From Bacillota bacterium (lineage in GTDB: Bacteria; Bacillota; Sulfobacillia; Sulfobacillales; Sulfobacillaceae): a stretch of DNA of 6,218 bases. Made by a program: the position numbers and the translations under genes. The stretch is from contig JAMCTO010000218.1 in the NCBI GenBank assembly GCA_023381095.1, forward strand, positions 1-6,218, given 5' to 3'. Below the pieces are notes generated by a model that was given only the letters and a program-made list of their open reading frames with translations, searched no databases and was not told the DNA's origin. Positions 1 through 5,448 of the stretch are shown piece by piece (positions within the stretch are counted from its first letter, which is position 1; the number at the start of each line of letters is the position of its first letter).

Positions 1-259
1 TCAGCAGCAGGAGTAGCGTCAGAGCACTTTGCGCGGCTACATAATCCAAAAGACCCGCCCGGACAGCCGCCGGATGATGAGTCCAAAAGATATTGAGCCC
101 GATCACGGAGAGACCCAGATAGGCTCCCATCAAAGCCCCGATGCCCCATTGGACAGAATGCCATCGGTCAATATGACGGAGGGTATGTGGCGCATAGGAC
201 AAACCCCAGGTTCCTCTCTTGATGATCAGATGACGGGAGAACCGCAGTCAAGCGATCAT
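1..259 (-). pseudogene. Membrane protein gene, 5' part, with an in-frame TGA at codon 4; runs off the left edge
   Basis: Read on the minus strand, an ATG at 259-257 follows a perfect AGGAGG (270-275) at a spacing of 10. It reads M-I-A, then TGA (250-248), then stays open to the window edge (about 82 codons). The continuation is convincingly protein-like: a basic, Trp-containing N-terminal stretch (RFSRHLIIKRGTWGLSY), then two hydrophobic segments, one around VQWGIGALMGAYLGLSV and one ending in a run of leucines at the edge. TGG (Trp) to TGA is the simplest single change that would explain the stop. Alternatively a non-AUG codon downstream is the real start, or this is a sequencing error. TGA acts as a stop elsewhere in the window, so recoding is unlikely. 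I do not recognise the family; small membrane proteins of conjugative elements look similar, but that is a guess. Confidence 0.5.
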
Positions 260-613
260 TTGACAGCGACCTCCTACTATCCTGCCGAAATGGGACGCGG
301 ATCAGGAATTCGTCAAAGTCACCGGGCAAGGGCATGAAAAAAGTGCCCGACAGCCGGCGATGAGTCGCAATATGCTCCAAGACCGTTGCGAGAGACAGGA
401 CGAAGCATCCGCCGGCGGCGTCAGCGCGAGCGCAGCGCGGACGGTTTGAGGTGAGAGAACTCTAGTCAGGGGGCTACTTTAGGCTTCAATCATCTGGAGG
501 GCTTAATCCCGGTGCGCGTTGTATTGTAAGCGTCAAACGGAAACTGGCCATGGGCTTGGCTCTACGCCTCGTTGCCCGGAGGGAGAAAGGGGGCTTTAAT
601 GTGATGACGAGCA
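260..613. other. Gap with no confident gene; possible remnant of an upstream minus-strand gene
   Basis: No complete gene is visible. On the minus strand one frame is open from 461 down through 276 and reads like the tail of a protein (for example VLSLATVLEHIATHRRLSG, then GDFDEFLIRVPFRQ), but it has no start codon with a ribosome site and it overlaps the start of the next gene in a different frame. It could be the 3' end of a truncated gene from the same mobile element. Bases 480-613 hold nothing I can assign, and no clear terminator follows the minus-strand gene that ends at 614. Confidence 0.3.
405..440. repeat. GC-rich palindromic patch
   Basis: This stretch contains a perfect 10-base palindrome, CCGCCGGCGG at 409-418, followed by alternating GCGC/GAGC blocks that can fold on themselves. 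It is far richer in GC than the flanking sequence. It could be a small intergenic palindrome, part of a transfer or replication site, or simply GC-rich coding relic; the sequence does not decide. Confidence 0.3.
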
Positions 614-937
614 TCAAGTTCGTGCGATGTGGCGTTCCACCAACCACCACGACAGAAGGCGTGCAACGGGCGTAAAGGCGGCAAAAACTAACCAAATTGG
701 GGAGGGTGCAAATGCAAATACAACAAGACAAAACGAGATCAAAATAACCATTTCCCAGATCATAGCGGGACTATTAAGAGGGATTCCGGCACCTTTGCCT
801 TTGGACGCCTCTTCACCGTAACAGCGAACGTGGTAGGCGCCGACCAGATCCGGAAGTTGAAGGGTAGTGACGAGATCGCCCCGAGAGGTGATCTCGTCCG
901 CACAGTGGTTACAATAGATGGTGTTCTTGTTTGCCAA
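614..937 (-). CDS. Small membrane protein with an N-terminal CxxC...HxxC metal-site motif
   Basis: This is a 107-residue protein starting at a TTG (937), with AAAGGA about 10 bases upstream, 20 bases after the stop of the preceding minus-strand gene, so the two are probably co-transcribed. Residues 9-39 hold C9-x2-C12 and H36-x2-C39, the spacing of a small treble-clef or zinc-ribbon knuckle. A short Gly/Lys linker follows, then two hydrophobic helices at about 59-77 and 80-97, separated by a short Pro/Ser turn, and a basic C-terminus. The zinc-binding role is inferred from the Cys/His pattern alone. The topology suggests a metal-bound cytosolic head on a membrane hairpin. I do not recognise a named family. 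Its position behind a probable exported protein resembles an accessory or immunity gene, which is only context. Confidence 0.7.
   Translation of the reverse strand: MANKNTIYCNHCADEITSRGDLVTTLQLPDLVGAYHVRCYGEEASKGKGAGIPLNSPAMIWEMVILISFCLVVFAFAPSPIWLVFAAFTPVARLLSWWLVERHIART
765..787. repeat. Direct repeat copy 1 (20 of 23 bases match copy 2)
   Basis: Bases 765-787 and 1271-1293 match at 20 of 23 positions, including a shared AGAGGGATTCC core, in the same orientation. Both copies lie in minus-strand coding frames, and both encode Gly-Ile-Pro-Leu-Asn-Ser followed by one residue and Ala. This copy sits in the linker before the first membrane helix of the CxxC protein. Confidence 0.5.
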
Positions 938-957
938 GGTGATCCGATCCTTTTCGT

Positions 958-1317
958 TTAGCTGTTGTACCAGGGAACGTACGTATAAATTCCCCGGTTA
1001 TCGTTTGACTCGGCTGTTTGATCTAGAAGGGAAGAATTGTTCCAGAGATAGGAATAGTTAGTGTAGATAGGTCCATATCCGTGGGCAGGGACCCAATCGG
1101 ACGGTTTAGTTATCGCCGCTTGAGCTCCTTGGGGAACGTAGGAGGTCAAAGCATGCTTATACCACTGCCGATCCCCCGTCGTTAAACTAAGCACCCAACT
1201 TCCTCCACTCCATACATAAACATTCTTGTAGCCATAAGTATACGTGTTCCAAATCTCTGATGACATCCCTGCAGTACTATTCAGAGGGATTCCAATGAGA
1301 CCTGTAACCTCTGTCAC
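958..1317 (-). CDS. 3' part of a probable exported protein; N-terminus missing
   Basis: The readable frame from a GTG at 1317 gives 119 residues, but the frame stays open further upstream, to at least 1485 on the plus-strand scale, with no start codon, no ribosome site at the GTG and no signal peptide. The C-terminal 90 residues are rich in Tyr, Trp, Ser, Asn and Gly and contain no Cys (for example WSGGSWVLSLTTGDRQWY and RGIYTYVPWYNS at the end), the look of an extracellular beta-rich domain. Just upstream, a hydrophobic stretch (IAYTIALDIASTIWETTVG) continues in frame and may be part of the original protein. I infer an N-terminally truncated secreted protein whose 5' half was replaced by the GC-rich segment around 1354-1770. 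The downstream CxxC membrane protein gene follows after 20 bases. Family unknown. Confidence 0.6.
   Translation of the reverse strand: MTEVTGLIGIPLNSTAGMSSEIWNTYTYGYKNVYVWSGGSWVLSLTTGDRQWYKHALTSYVPQGAQAAITKPSDWVPAHGYGPIYTNYSYLWNNSSLLDQTAESNDNRGIYTYVPWYNS
1271..1293. repeat. Direct repeat copy 2 (20 of 23 bases match copy 1)
   Basis: This is the partner of the repeat at 765-787, same orientation and same reading frame relative to the minus-strand genes. Here it encodes Gly-Ile-Pro-Leu-Asn-Ser-Thr-Ala near the N-terminal end of the readable exported-protein frame. Confidence 0.5.
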
Positions 1318-1353
1318 AACTTGGCCTACAGTAGTTTCCCATATGGTACTCGC

Positions 1354-1485
1354 AATGTCGAGGGCGATCGTATAGGCAATGTTTACGAAGCGGTCAACAC
1401 CTTTGAAGATCCGCGCAACCGCGTGCAGTTCGGATGGATGGAGTTGGGCGCACTCACGGACCTTCTGGAAGACGAAGACGAATAA
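1354..1485 (+). pseudogene. 3' fragment of an unidentified GC-rich gene
   Basis: About 43 codons end at TAA 1483-1485. The peptide is charged and gene-like (GNVYEAVNTFEDPRNRVQF, then GWMELGALTDLLEDEDE), with an acidic tail. The stop is followed by an AAAGGAG ribosome site and the start of the next gene 29 bases later, a normal operon junction. The frame is open further upstream, but composition changes and no start is present, so the 5' part seems to be missing. The same bases are also open on the opposite strand in register with the exported-protein gene, so the exact junction (somewhere near 1345-1390) cannot be placed. No family recognised; it may be a small conserved gene of a plasmid or integrative element. 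Confidence 0.5.
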
Positions 1486-1514
1486 CCCCCGATAGGGGAG
1501 AAAGGAGCCACACG

Positions 1515-1847
1515 ATGCCCCAGAAACCGTTCGTTATGCGTGTCCATTTTTATCTATCTGAAGGTTCGGGTCGGCATTCGTTGCAGTCCGGCGCCCATCA
1601 CGTGGAGTACATGGGTTCGCGGGAAAAAGAGGAATTACTGCTGGATGCCGCTCCCGCGCATGATGATACCACCCTCGACTCGGCGGCCATCCATGCAAAA
1701 TACGCCAGAGAGCGGGACGGGAGCTTGGGCTACCTCGGCTCCCTGGCTCACGATCCGCACGATCCCAGTGGGCTATCAAGTTGGAGAATCCATTATCTAT
1801 CCGTCTTAATTCATACGGTGGCTTTCTTAGCGATTCGTCAGTACTGA
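1515..1847 (+). pseudogene. 5' fragment of a mobile-element-type protein, cut near residue 85
   Basis: The ATG at 1515 lies 7 bases after AAAGGAG (1501-1507), so the start is sound. The first 85 or so residues look authentic: a short beta-strand start (FVMRVHFYLSEGSG), a HHVEYMGSREKEELLLD stretch, then AAIHAKYARERDGSLGYLG. About residue 85 (near 1770) base composition falls and the tail (SWRIHYLSVLIHTVAFLAIRQY) is the out-of-frame reading of the next, unrelated gene. A relaxase or mobilization-type protein is conceivable because of the N-terminal strand and the His/Tyr-rich conserved-looking block, but I see no complete catalytic motif and do not assign a function. The preceding gene fragment ends 29 bases upstream, consistent with one operon on a mobile element. 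Confidence 0.5.
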
Positions 1848-2251
1848 CTCTATCATTAAATATTTTTAAAAACGTGGCCTACCCTTCAGGTTACCTAGGA
1901 TGGCGACCCGATACGAGCGTTATCGATTTAGTGGGAACGCCTGTTTCCGTGAGATTAAACGTAGCGTGGAGTTTTAGCGGAATGACCCTTGGTCTTTCCT
2001 ATCCCTTTCCTTCAGTTAGCGCGTCGAGTAATGGAGGTAGCTGGACTTTGGGTAACCAATATACCTGGGATTATATGTGGCTACCTACCCAACAACCAAT
2101 TTATGCGAACCCACTTGTCTATGACCTGTTCGGAACGTCAGAAACCATGATGGGGACGATCAATGTTAAGCAGTCGGACGGCGCGATAACAGGAACATCA
2201 GGTACTCACTCAATCTCATGGGGTATCAGTGGTTTGCAAGGAAACTCTTAG
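1781..2251 (+). pseudogene. 3' part of a second extracellular-type protein; N-terminus missing
   Basis: The frame runs 156 residues from a TTG at 1781 to TAG at 2249-2251, but the TTG has no ribosome site and lies inside the preceding GC-rich gene, so it is probably not a true start. The peptide is AT-rich in codon use compared with its upstream neighbour. It is rich in Ser, Gly, Thr, Tyr and Trp, with alternating hydrophobic residues that suggest beta-strands (SVRLNVAWSFSGMTLGLSY; NGGSWTLGNQYTWDYMWL) and no Cys. It ends SHSISWGISGLQGNS-like, as secreted adhesive or toxin-like domains do. I infer a C-terminal fragment of an exported protein joined to foreign DNA near 1770. Family unknown. A possible terminator follows about 90 bases later. 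Confidence 0.6.
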
Positions 2252-2338
2252 AAATTATCTTAGCGGACATATTCATGATAGACTGATTCTATGAGTTGTA
2301 TAAAGAGTCTTGTTTGCGAAGTCAAGGTTAGCTACGTC

Positions 2339-2368
2339 AAAGGGGCAGGGCAACCCCGGCCCGCCTTT
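2339..2368 (+). terminator. Possible terminator hairpin
   Basis: AAAGGGGCAGGG can pair imperfectly with CCCGGCCCGCCTTT across a short CAAC loop, leaving a CTTTAT tail. It lies about 90 bases after the stop at 2251 and 78 bases before the lipoprotein start. The stem has bulges and the T-tract is short, so this is weak. Confidence 0.3.
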
Positions 2369-2445
2369 ATGAATTACAACAGTGGATCTGCTTGGGAGCG
2401 ACAATTTTGCCACAACAGAGCATTGCGAGAAATGGGGGGAAGGCG

Positions 2446-2913
2446 ATGCGTCCGAACCATGGCTTTGGTGCGATGATTCTTGCCGTGATACTCTTGGCGG
2501 TAGGTGGTTGCGGGATAACCAACAGCCAACCTGCGCCTCCTCCTGCAAAACAATCATCGCTGATCTCATCTCAAGGGCTACAGGACTGGAGTATTACCTT
2601 TACCCCAGATCTCAACGTTAATATCCAATATCTCGGCCACCCCATGTTTTCCAGCGCCAGGCTTACTCTATTCACAAAATATATCCGTAGTAAACACTGG
2701 CACCGCTTTTACACCACAGGGCAAGGAATAATACAGTATCGCGAGTGGGGAAGTGCGTTCGTTCATGGTGAAAGCTTCGTAGGCGAGGCCAAGCTCGTCA
2801 TAAAATGGGTTACCGGGACACATCCTCATAAGGGCTATGCTCTGTACCAAGTGCGGATACTCAAGCATTTTCCTCCCAACACTCCATCGACATCAAGCAC
2901 GCCCTCGCGATGA
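2446..2913 (+). CDS. Putative lipoprotein, function unknown
   Basis: The ATG at 2446 is chosen over the upstream in-frame ATG at 2392 because GGGGGA sits 5 bases before it and because the protein then begins with a normal lipoprotein signal: a basic start (MRPNHGFG), a hydrophobic core (MILAVILLAV) and a lipobox VGGC with Cys22. The mature part begins with a Pro/Ala/Ser-rich spacer typical of tethered surface proteins. It continues with about 100 residues of alternating polar and hydrophobic residues (WSITFTPDLNVNIQYLG; EAKLVIKWVTG; YALYQVRILKHF) suggesting a beta-sandwich, and ends in a Ser/Thr/Pro tail. At 155 residues it is small. No family recognised. It would be anchored on the outer face of the cell membrane. 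tatC starts 163 bases downstream with an inverted repeat between, so the two need not be co-transcribed. Confidence 0.65.
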   Translation: MRPNHGFGAMILAVILLAVGGCGITNSQPAPPPAKQSSLISSQGLQDWSITFTPDLNVNIQYLGHPMFSSARLTLFTKYIRSKHWHRFYTTGQGIIQYREWGSAFVHGESFVGEAKLVIKWVTGTHPHKGYALYQVRILKHFPPNTPSTSSTPSR

Positions 2914-2994
2914 GATGTTTCGGAACACCGGCATAAGCAGACCCATTCTGCTGCCTTTAGTGTTTTCGCCAATTCAACTGCCCCTGTGGGGCCT

Positions 2995-3037
2995 ACACTG
3001 CCGTGGTCCGTATGACTAGAACAGACTGCGGCAGTGT
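2995..3037. promoter_or_regulatory. Inverted repeat upstream of the tatC relic
   Basis: ACACTGCCG (2995-3003) and CGGCAGTGT (3029-3037) are perfect 9-base inverted copies separated by 25 bases. No T-tract follows, so it is not an obvious terminator. It lies 40 bases before the tatC start and 80 bases after the lipoprotein stop. An operator or a leader hairpin are both possible. Confidence 0.35.
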
Positions 3038-3076
3038 GGATGGCGGCAAGAACATTGTGGGGAAAGAGGGATCTTC

Positions 3077-3870
3077 ATGGCCATACGACTACGGGGACCT
3101 AATGCGCGTCAAAGGGATGCTGCCCACATCAATCCCGAGCGGATTATGTCTATTACCGCGCATCTCGACGAATTGCGGCGCCGTCTCATGTGGGCTATAG
3201 CGAGTACTTTGATTGCTACCGCGGGACTAGCGATTGTTTGGAAACGCCTGCTCCCCATGGTGCTATGGCCGTGGCTGTGGGCAGATGTAGGACGAAAAGC
3301 CGTGACGCATCCCATGTTGTTGACATTGTCACCCACTGAGCCTTTTTTACCGTGATCAATGTGGTATTAGCAGTGGCCGTTGTCGTAACCTCGCCGATTT
3401 GGGTGTGCTAATTATGGATGTACCTAGTGCCAGTGCTGCCGATAGCACACCGGCGGTGGGTCGGACGGGCATTGGCCATCGGACTGGTTTTGTTTTGGAT
3501 CGGAGTAGGATTTTCCTTTGGGCTGTTAATACCGGCCTCACTGCGGTTTTTATTGACATTTGCATCGACGGTCTTCACAGAATCTTTACGAGCGGGTTAT
3601 TACTTGGGATTTGTCACCACCTTTAGCTTGGCGTTCGGCGTGATCTTTACCATTCCGACGTGGATGGGGGTAGCGGTCAAGCTGGGTTGGGTCCGGGTGG
3701 ATCAGCTCTGTAAAGGGCGCAGGATGGCGGTGTTTGCCAGCGCCGTGTTGGCGGCCGCCGTGGTGCCCTCGCACGATCCGTTGACACTGGTTGCAGCAAT
3801 CCTACTCGTCTATGGATTATACGAAGCGACCGTACAATTGAGCCGATGGATTCGGCCTTTGGAGCATTAA
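3077..3870 (+). pseudogene. tatC: tatC, twin-arginine translocase subunit, interrupted by a frameshift and a stop
   Basis: TatC is the receptor subunit of the Tat system, which exports folded proteins across the cytoplasmic membrane. The relic shows the family signature near the start (HLDELRRRLMWA), the PFL...VINVV segment, LWMYLVPVLPIAHRRW, LIPASLRFLL, FGVIFTIPTW and the closing helices up to LYEATVQLSRW, in the right order for six membrane segments. Reading changes frame at the T6 run 3343-3348, where one extra T restores PFFTVINV. Within the restored frame TAA at 3409-3411 stands where CAA (Gln before Leu-Trp) is expected. Corrected, the product would be about 264 residues from 3077, or 241 from the ATG at 3146. 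The acidic residue expected in the loop before RR (Glu103 in E. coli) is His here, and the TPPD motif is VPSHD. GAGGGA precedes the 3077 ATG. A sequencing error could explain the T run, but two independent lesions favour a true pseudogene. Confidence 0.88.
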
Positions 3871-4300
3871 ATTCGGTCACTCTGGATTTGAAGGGAACCA
3901 TTTGAAGAAACTCAGGAGTCTCAACATGAGCGAATTCTAGTTGACGTTGCAAGGCAAGGTAAGAACGACATAGGCACCCATTCGACCATCACCATGATCG
4001 GGCCTTTGTATCTTGCGTTCGCAAAGCCGTGGCTGGTAAGAGTTAGTCCGTTAGCCGCCGTGATTCAGCGGGCGAAGGCTCGACATAGCCTATAGGGAAG
4101 AAGAAATGTGTGTACCCCAAAAGGGGTGCTTCCTAACGGAGCCGCCACCCCGCATGCTTGCGTCAGGAGTTCCCCCAAAAAGACTGTACCCCCTAAGATG
4201 TCTTTGTGGGTACGTGAAGGAACGACATTATTTTATTGTCAGTTCAGCAGGAATACACCCGTGTCATGTCGAATGTCCTTATCCGGTGTCAAAAAGCGCC
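3871..4300. other. Gap without an intact gene; degenerate coding-like relics
   Basis: No intact gene fits here. Just after tatC, AGGAG (3916-3920) precedes an ATG that reads only M-S-E-F before TAG. Plus-strand readings such as GNHLKKLRSLNMSEF, then LTLQGKVRTT, and minus-strand readings such as QRQLEFAHVETPEFLQMVPF and ERKIQRPDHGDGRMGAYVVL both look partly protein-like but are broken by stops, so I suspect a decayed mobile-element fragment without being able to say which strand was coding. The second half of the gap (4112-4213) is rich in hairpins, listed separately. Confidence 0.35.
4112..4213. other. Cluster of hairpins; possible structured RNA or element end
   Basis: Three foldable units lie within about 100 bases. 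GTACCCC pairs with GGGGTGC around an AAAA loop (4112-4129, one G-T pair). CGCA pairs with TGCG (4151-4162). A long stem pairs 4174-4184 with 4200-4210 (10 of 11 pairs) around a 15-base loop. Inside that loop GTACCC (4186-4191) could instead pair with GGGTAC (4208-4213), giving a pseudoknot or a switch between two folds. TGTACCCC occurs twice in the cluster. No T-tract follows on the plus strand. The structures could be an RNA, a hairpin-ended element such as an IS200/IS605 end, or chance. Confidence 0.35.
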
Positions 4301-4350
4301 AAAAAGATAAAGACGGAACTCCTCGATCTGCAAGGGGTTCCGTCTTTATG
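4301..4350 (-). terminator. Rho-independent terminator of the minus-strand operon
   Basis: An 11-base perfect inverted repeat, AAAGACGGAAC (4309-4319) and GTTCCGTCTTT (4337-4347), lies 12 bases past the stop of the small membrane protein gene. Read on the minus strand the stem is followed by TTTATCTTTTT, a good T-tract; on the plus strand the tail is poor. Confidence 0.85.
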
Positions 4351-4359
4351 AAAACTCTC

Positions 4360-4689
4360 CTATTGAGTGGTTGTAATGGTACGACTATGCAGGAATGCCA
4401 TAATCATTCCCACGACAATGGCTCCCACCATTATGGGGAGCATTATGCGCGATCCTCGTACTATCAGTATGGCTCCTGACATTATAACCAGATCGAGGCT
4501 ACCCCATAAGAGAATGCTGCGTCGTGTCAGAATGAATCCCGCAATGAGAAGTCCCAAAAGGTAAGGAGTGACAATTCCCATCCCGATAGTTCCTACCCTA
4601 TTTATGGTAACCTGCCCCCAAACAGTCATGAGTGCTAGTATTAGCCACACTATAGCCGTTCCAATAGCGTACCATTTCCAAGACCACAT
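4360..4689 (-). CDS. Small four-helix membrane protein, possible immunity or accessory partner
   Basis: The ATG at 4689 gives 109 residues ending ITTTQ, TAG at 4360. I prefer it to the GTG at 4701 because that codon overlaps the ribosome site AAGGAG, which itself overlaps the TAA stop of the upstream gene: translational coupling is likely. Four hydrophobic segments are visible at about 7-24, 33-53, 57-75 and 80-99, joined by very short loops with few charges (TRRS between helices 2 and 3, RGSR between 3 and 4). There is no signal peptide, no Cys and no catalytic motif. Position directly behind an exported protein with a membrane-active-looking domain, and in front of a strong terminator, suggests a dedicated partner: immunity protein, processing or export helper, or anchor. 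That role is inference from context; no family is recognised. Confidence 0.75.
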   Translation of the reverse strand: MWSWKWYAIGTAIVWLILALMTVWGQVTINRVGTIGMGIVTPYLLGLLIAGFILTRRSILLWGSLDLVIMSGAILIVRGSRIMLPIMVGAIVVGMIMAFLHSRTITTTQ

Positions 4690-4704
4690 CGATGGCAGCA
4701 CTCC

Positions 4705-5412
4705 TTATACGTTAACAGAGCTGAAATTATTATTGTCCCACACGTAGACAGTACCTTCAGCAAACTCAAGTGCACTGTCTGGAATCGAAATAGTAACATT
4801 TCCCTGCGGTTCCCATATCCATGCAATACTCGTAAGTCCTCCAATAATTGTACCAAGCACAGAATATACCTGCGCCATAGACAATGAGACGCCGGCGACA
4901 ACTAAGACCGCGCCGTCGGACGCAACTGTTGCTGCGCCAGCTACGACGATACCAGCTACAATAAAGGCTGCGGAAGCTAGTATACCGGCAGTGAGTATGA
5001 AATTCATTTCGGTATGTGTCAAGGTAATTTGTACACTGCCACCACCACCGCCTCCGGGAGCCCTGACAAGCATATTCGCGCTAGATCCTAAAGATGCGCT
5101 ACTCGGAGTGGTAGTCGTTGTAGTTACAGTGATAGGATGGGTATTCGCGAAGGTGATTCCCGACGTTACCTGCTTGAATTGGTTCACAGAAAGACCGAGT
5201 GTGTGACGATTATCTGTAGACAACTTAACCTTACCATGTTCTACAACTAAATAGGGTAATAACTTTTGTCCGATATGGTTGATTGTATGGCTCATCGTAA
5301 GTCCGACTACGGGTGTAGAAACGTGAGTTGGCAGCGACTGCGCGAACGCAGGCCCGCTCAAGGCCAAAATAGGAAGGACCATGGTTAACCCGACGAGTTT
5401 TACTTTATTCAT
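4705..5412 (-). CDS. Exported protein with Thr/Gly linkers and a glycine-rich hydrophobic domain; candidate secreted antimicrobial or toxin precursor
   Basis: The ATG at 5412 is used because GAGGAGG lies exactly 6 bases upstream and it yields a textbook signal peptide: MNKVK, a hydrophobic core, then cleavage after AFA (residue 24), giving 235 residues in all. Residues 40-92 form an N-terminal module (LLPYLVVEHGKVKL ... GLSVNQFKQ ... FANTHP) reminiscent of the conserved propeptide-like region of secreted Bacillota proteins with variable C-termini. Then come a Thr run (97-102), a Ser-rich patch and a Gly6 run (120-125). Residues 137-194 are an almost unbroken Ala/Gly/Val/Ile region with small-xxx-small spacing, suggesting helices that insert in membranes, followed by a 40-residue beta-like acidic tail. 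There is no Cys. The layout (leader, pro-region, flexible linker, hydrophobic effector, tiny membrane protein 15 bases downstream) resembles SdpC-type or other hydrophobic bacteriocin loci, though no clear homology is visible. Confidence 0.8.
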   Translation of the reverse strand: MNKVKLVGLTMVLPILALSGPAFAQSLPTHVSTPVVGLTMSHTINHIGQKLLPYLVVEHGKVKLSTDNRHTLGLSVNQFKQVTSGITFANTHPITVTTTTTTPSSASLGSSANMLVRAPGGGGGGSVQITLTHTEMNFILTAGILASAAFIVAGIVVAGAATVASDGAVLVVAGVSLSMAQVYSVLGTIIGGLTSIAWIWEPQGNVTISIPDSALEFAEGTVYVWDNNNFSSVNV

Positions 5413-5448
5413 GTACATCCTCCTCAAGAATAGGTATTTTATGACGAT

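Noticed and set aside
29..337. Plus-strand open frame of 102 codons
   Set aside because: It is antisense to the membrane protein frame, has no ribosome site and an improbable composition.
468..480. GGGCTACTTTA shared with the group II intron segment at the right end
   Set aside because: Eleven shared bases with no surrounding intron-like hairpin or GGTTCTGA motif is too little to claim a second intron copy.
2382..2621. Plus-strand frame overlapping the lipoprotein start
   Set aside because: It lacks a signal peptide and a ribosome site and overlaps the better-supported lipoprotein frame.
3586..3952. Minus-strand open frames across the tatC 3' half
   Set aside because: These are Arg/His/Pro-rich shadows of a clear tatC frame. 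Only the segment beyond the tatC stop looks protein-like, and it is described with the gap.
4309..4347. Single long inverted repeat considered as a CRISPR or transposon end
   Set aside because: There is one copy only, it is followed by a T-tract on the minus strand and placed just after a gene, so a terminator is the better explanation.
4108..4479. Plus-strand open frame with a His/Tyr-rich end
   Set aside because: It runs through the hairpin cluster and the terminator and is antisense to the four-helix membrane protein gene; the His/Tyr richness is a shadow of Met/Ile/Val codons.
4991..5206. Plus-strand frame with Pro and Val runs
   Set aside because: The runs are the antisense of the Gly6 and Thr6 linkers of the exported protein.
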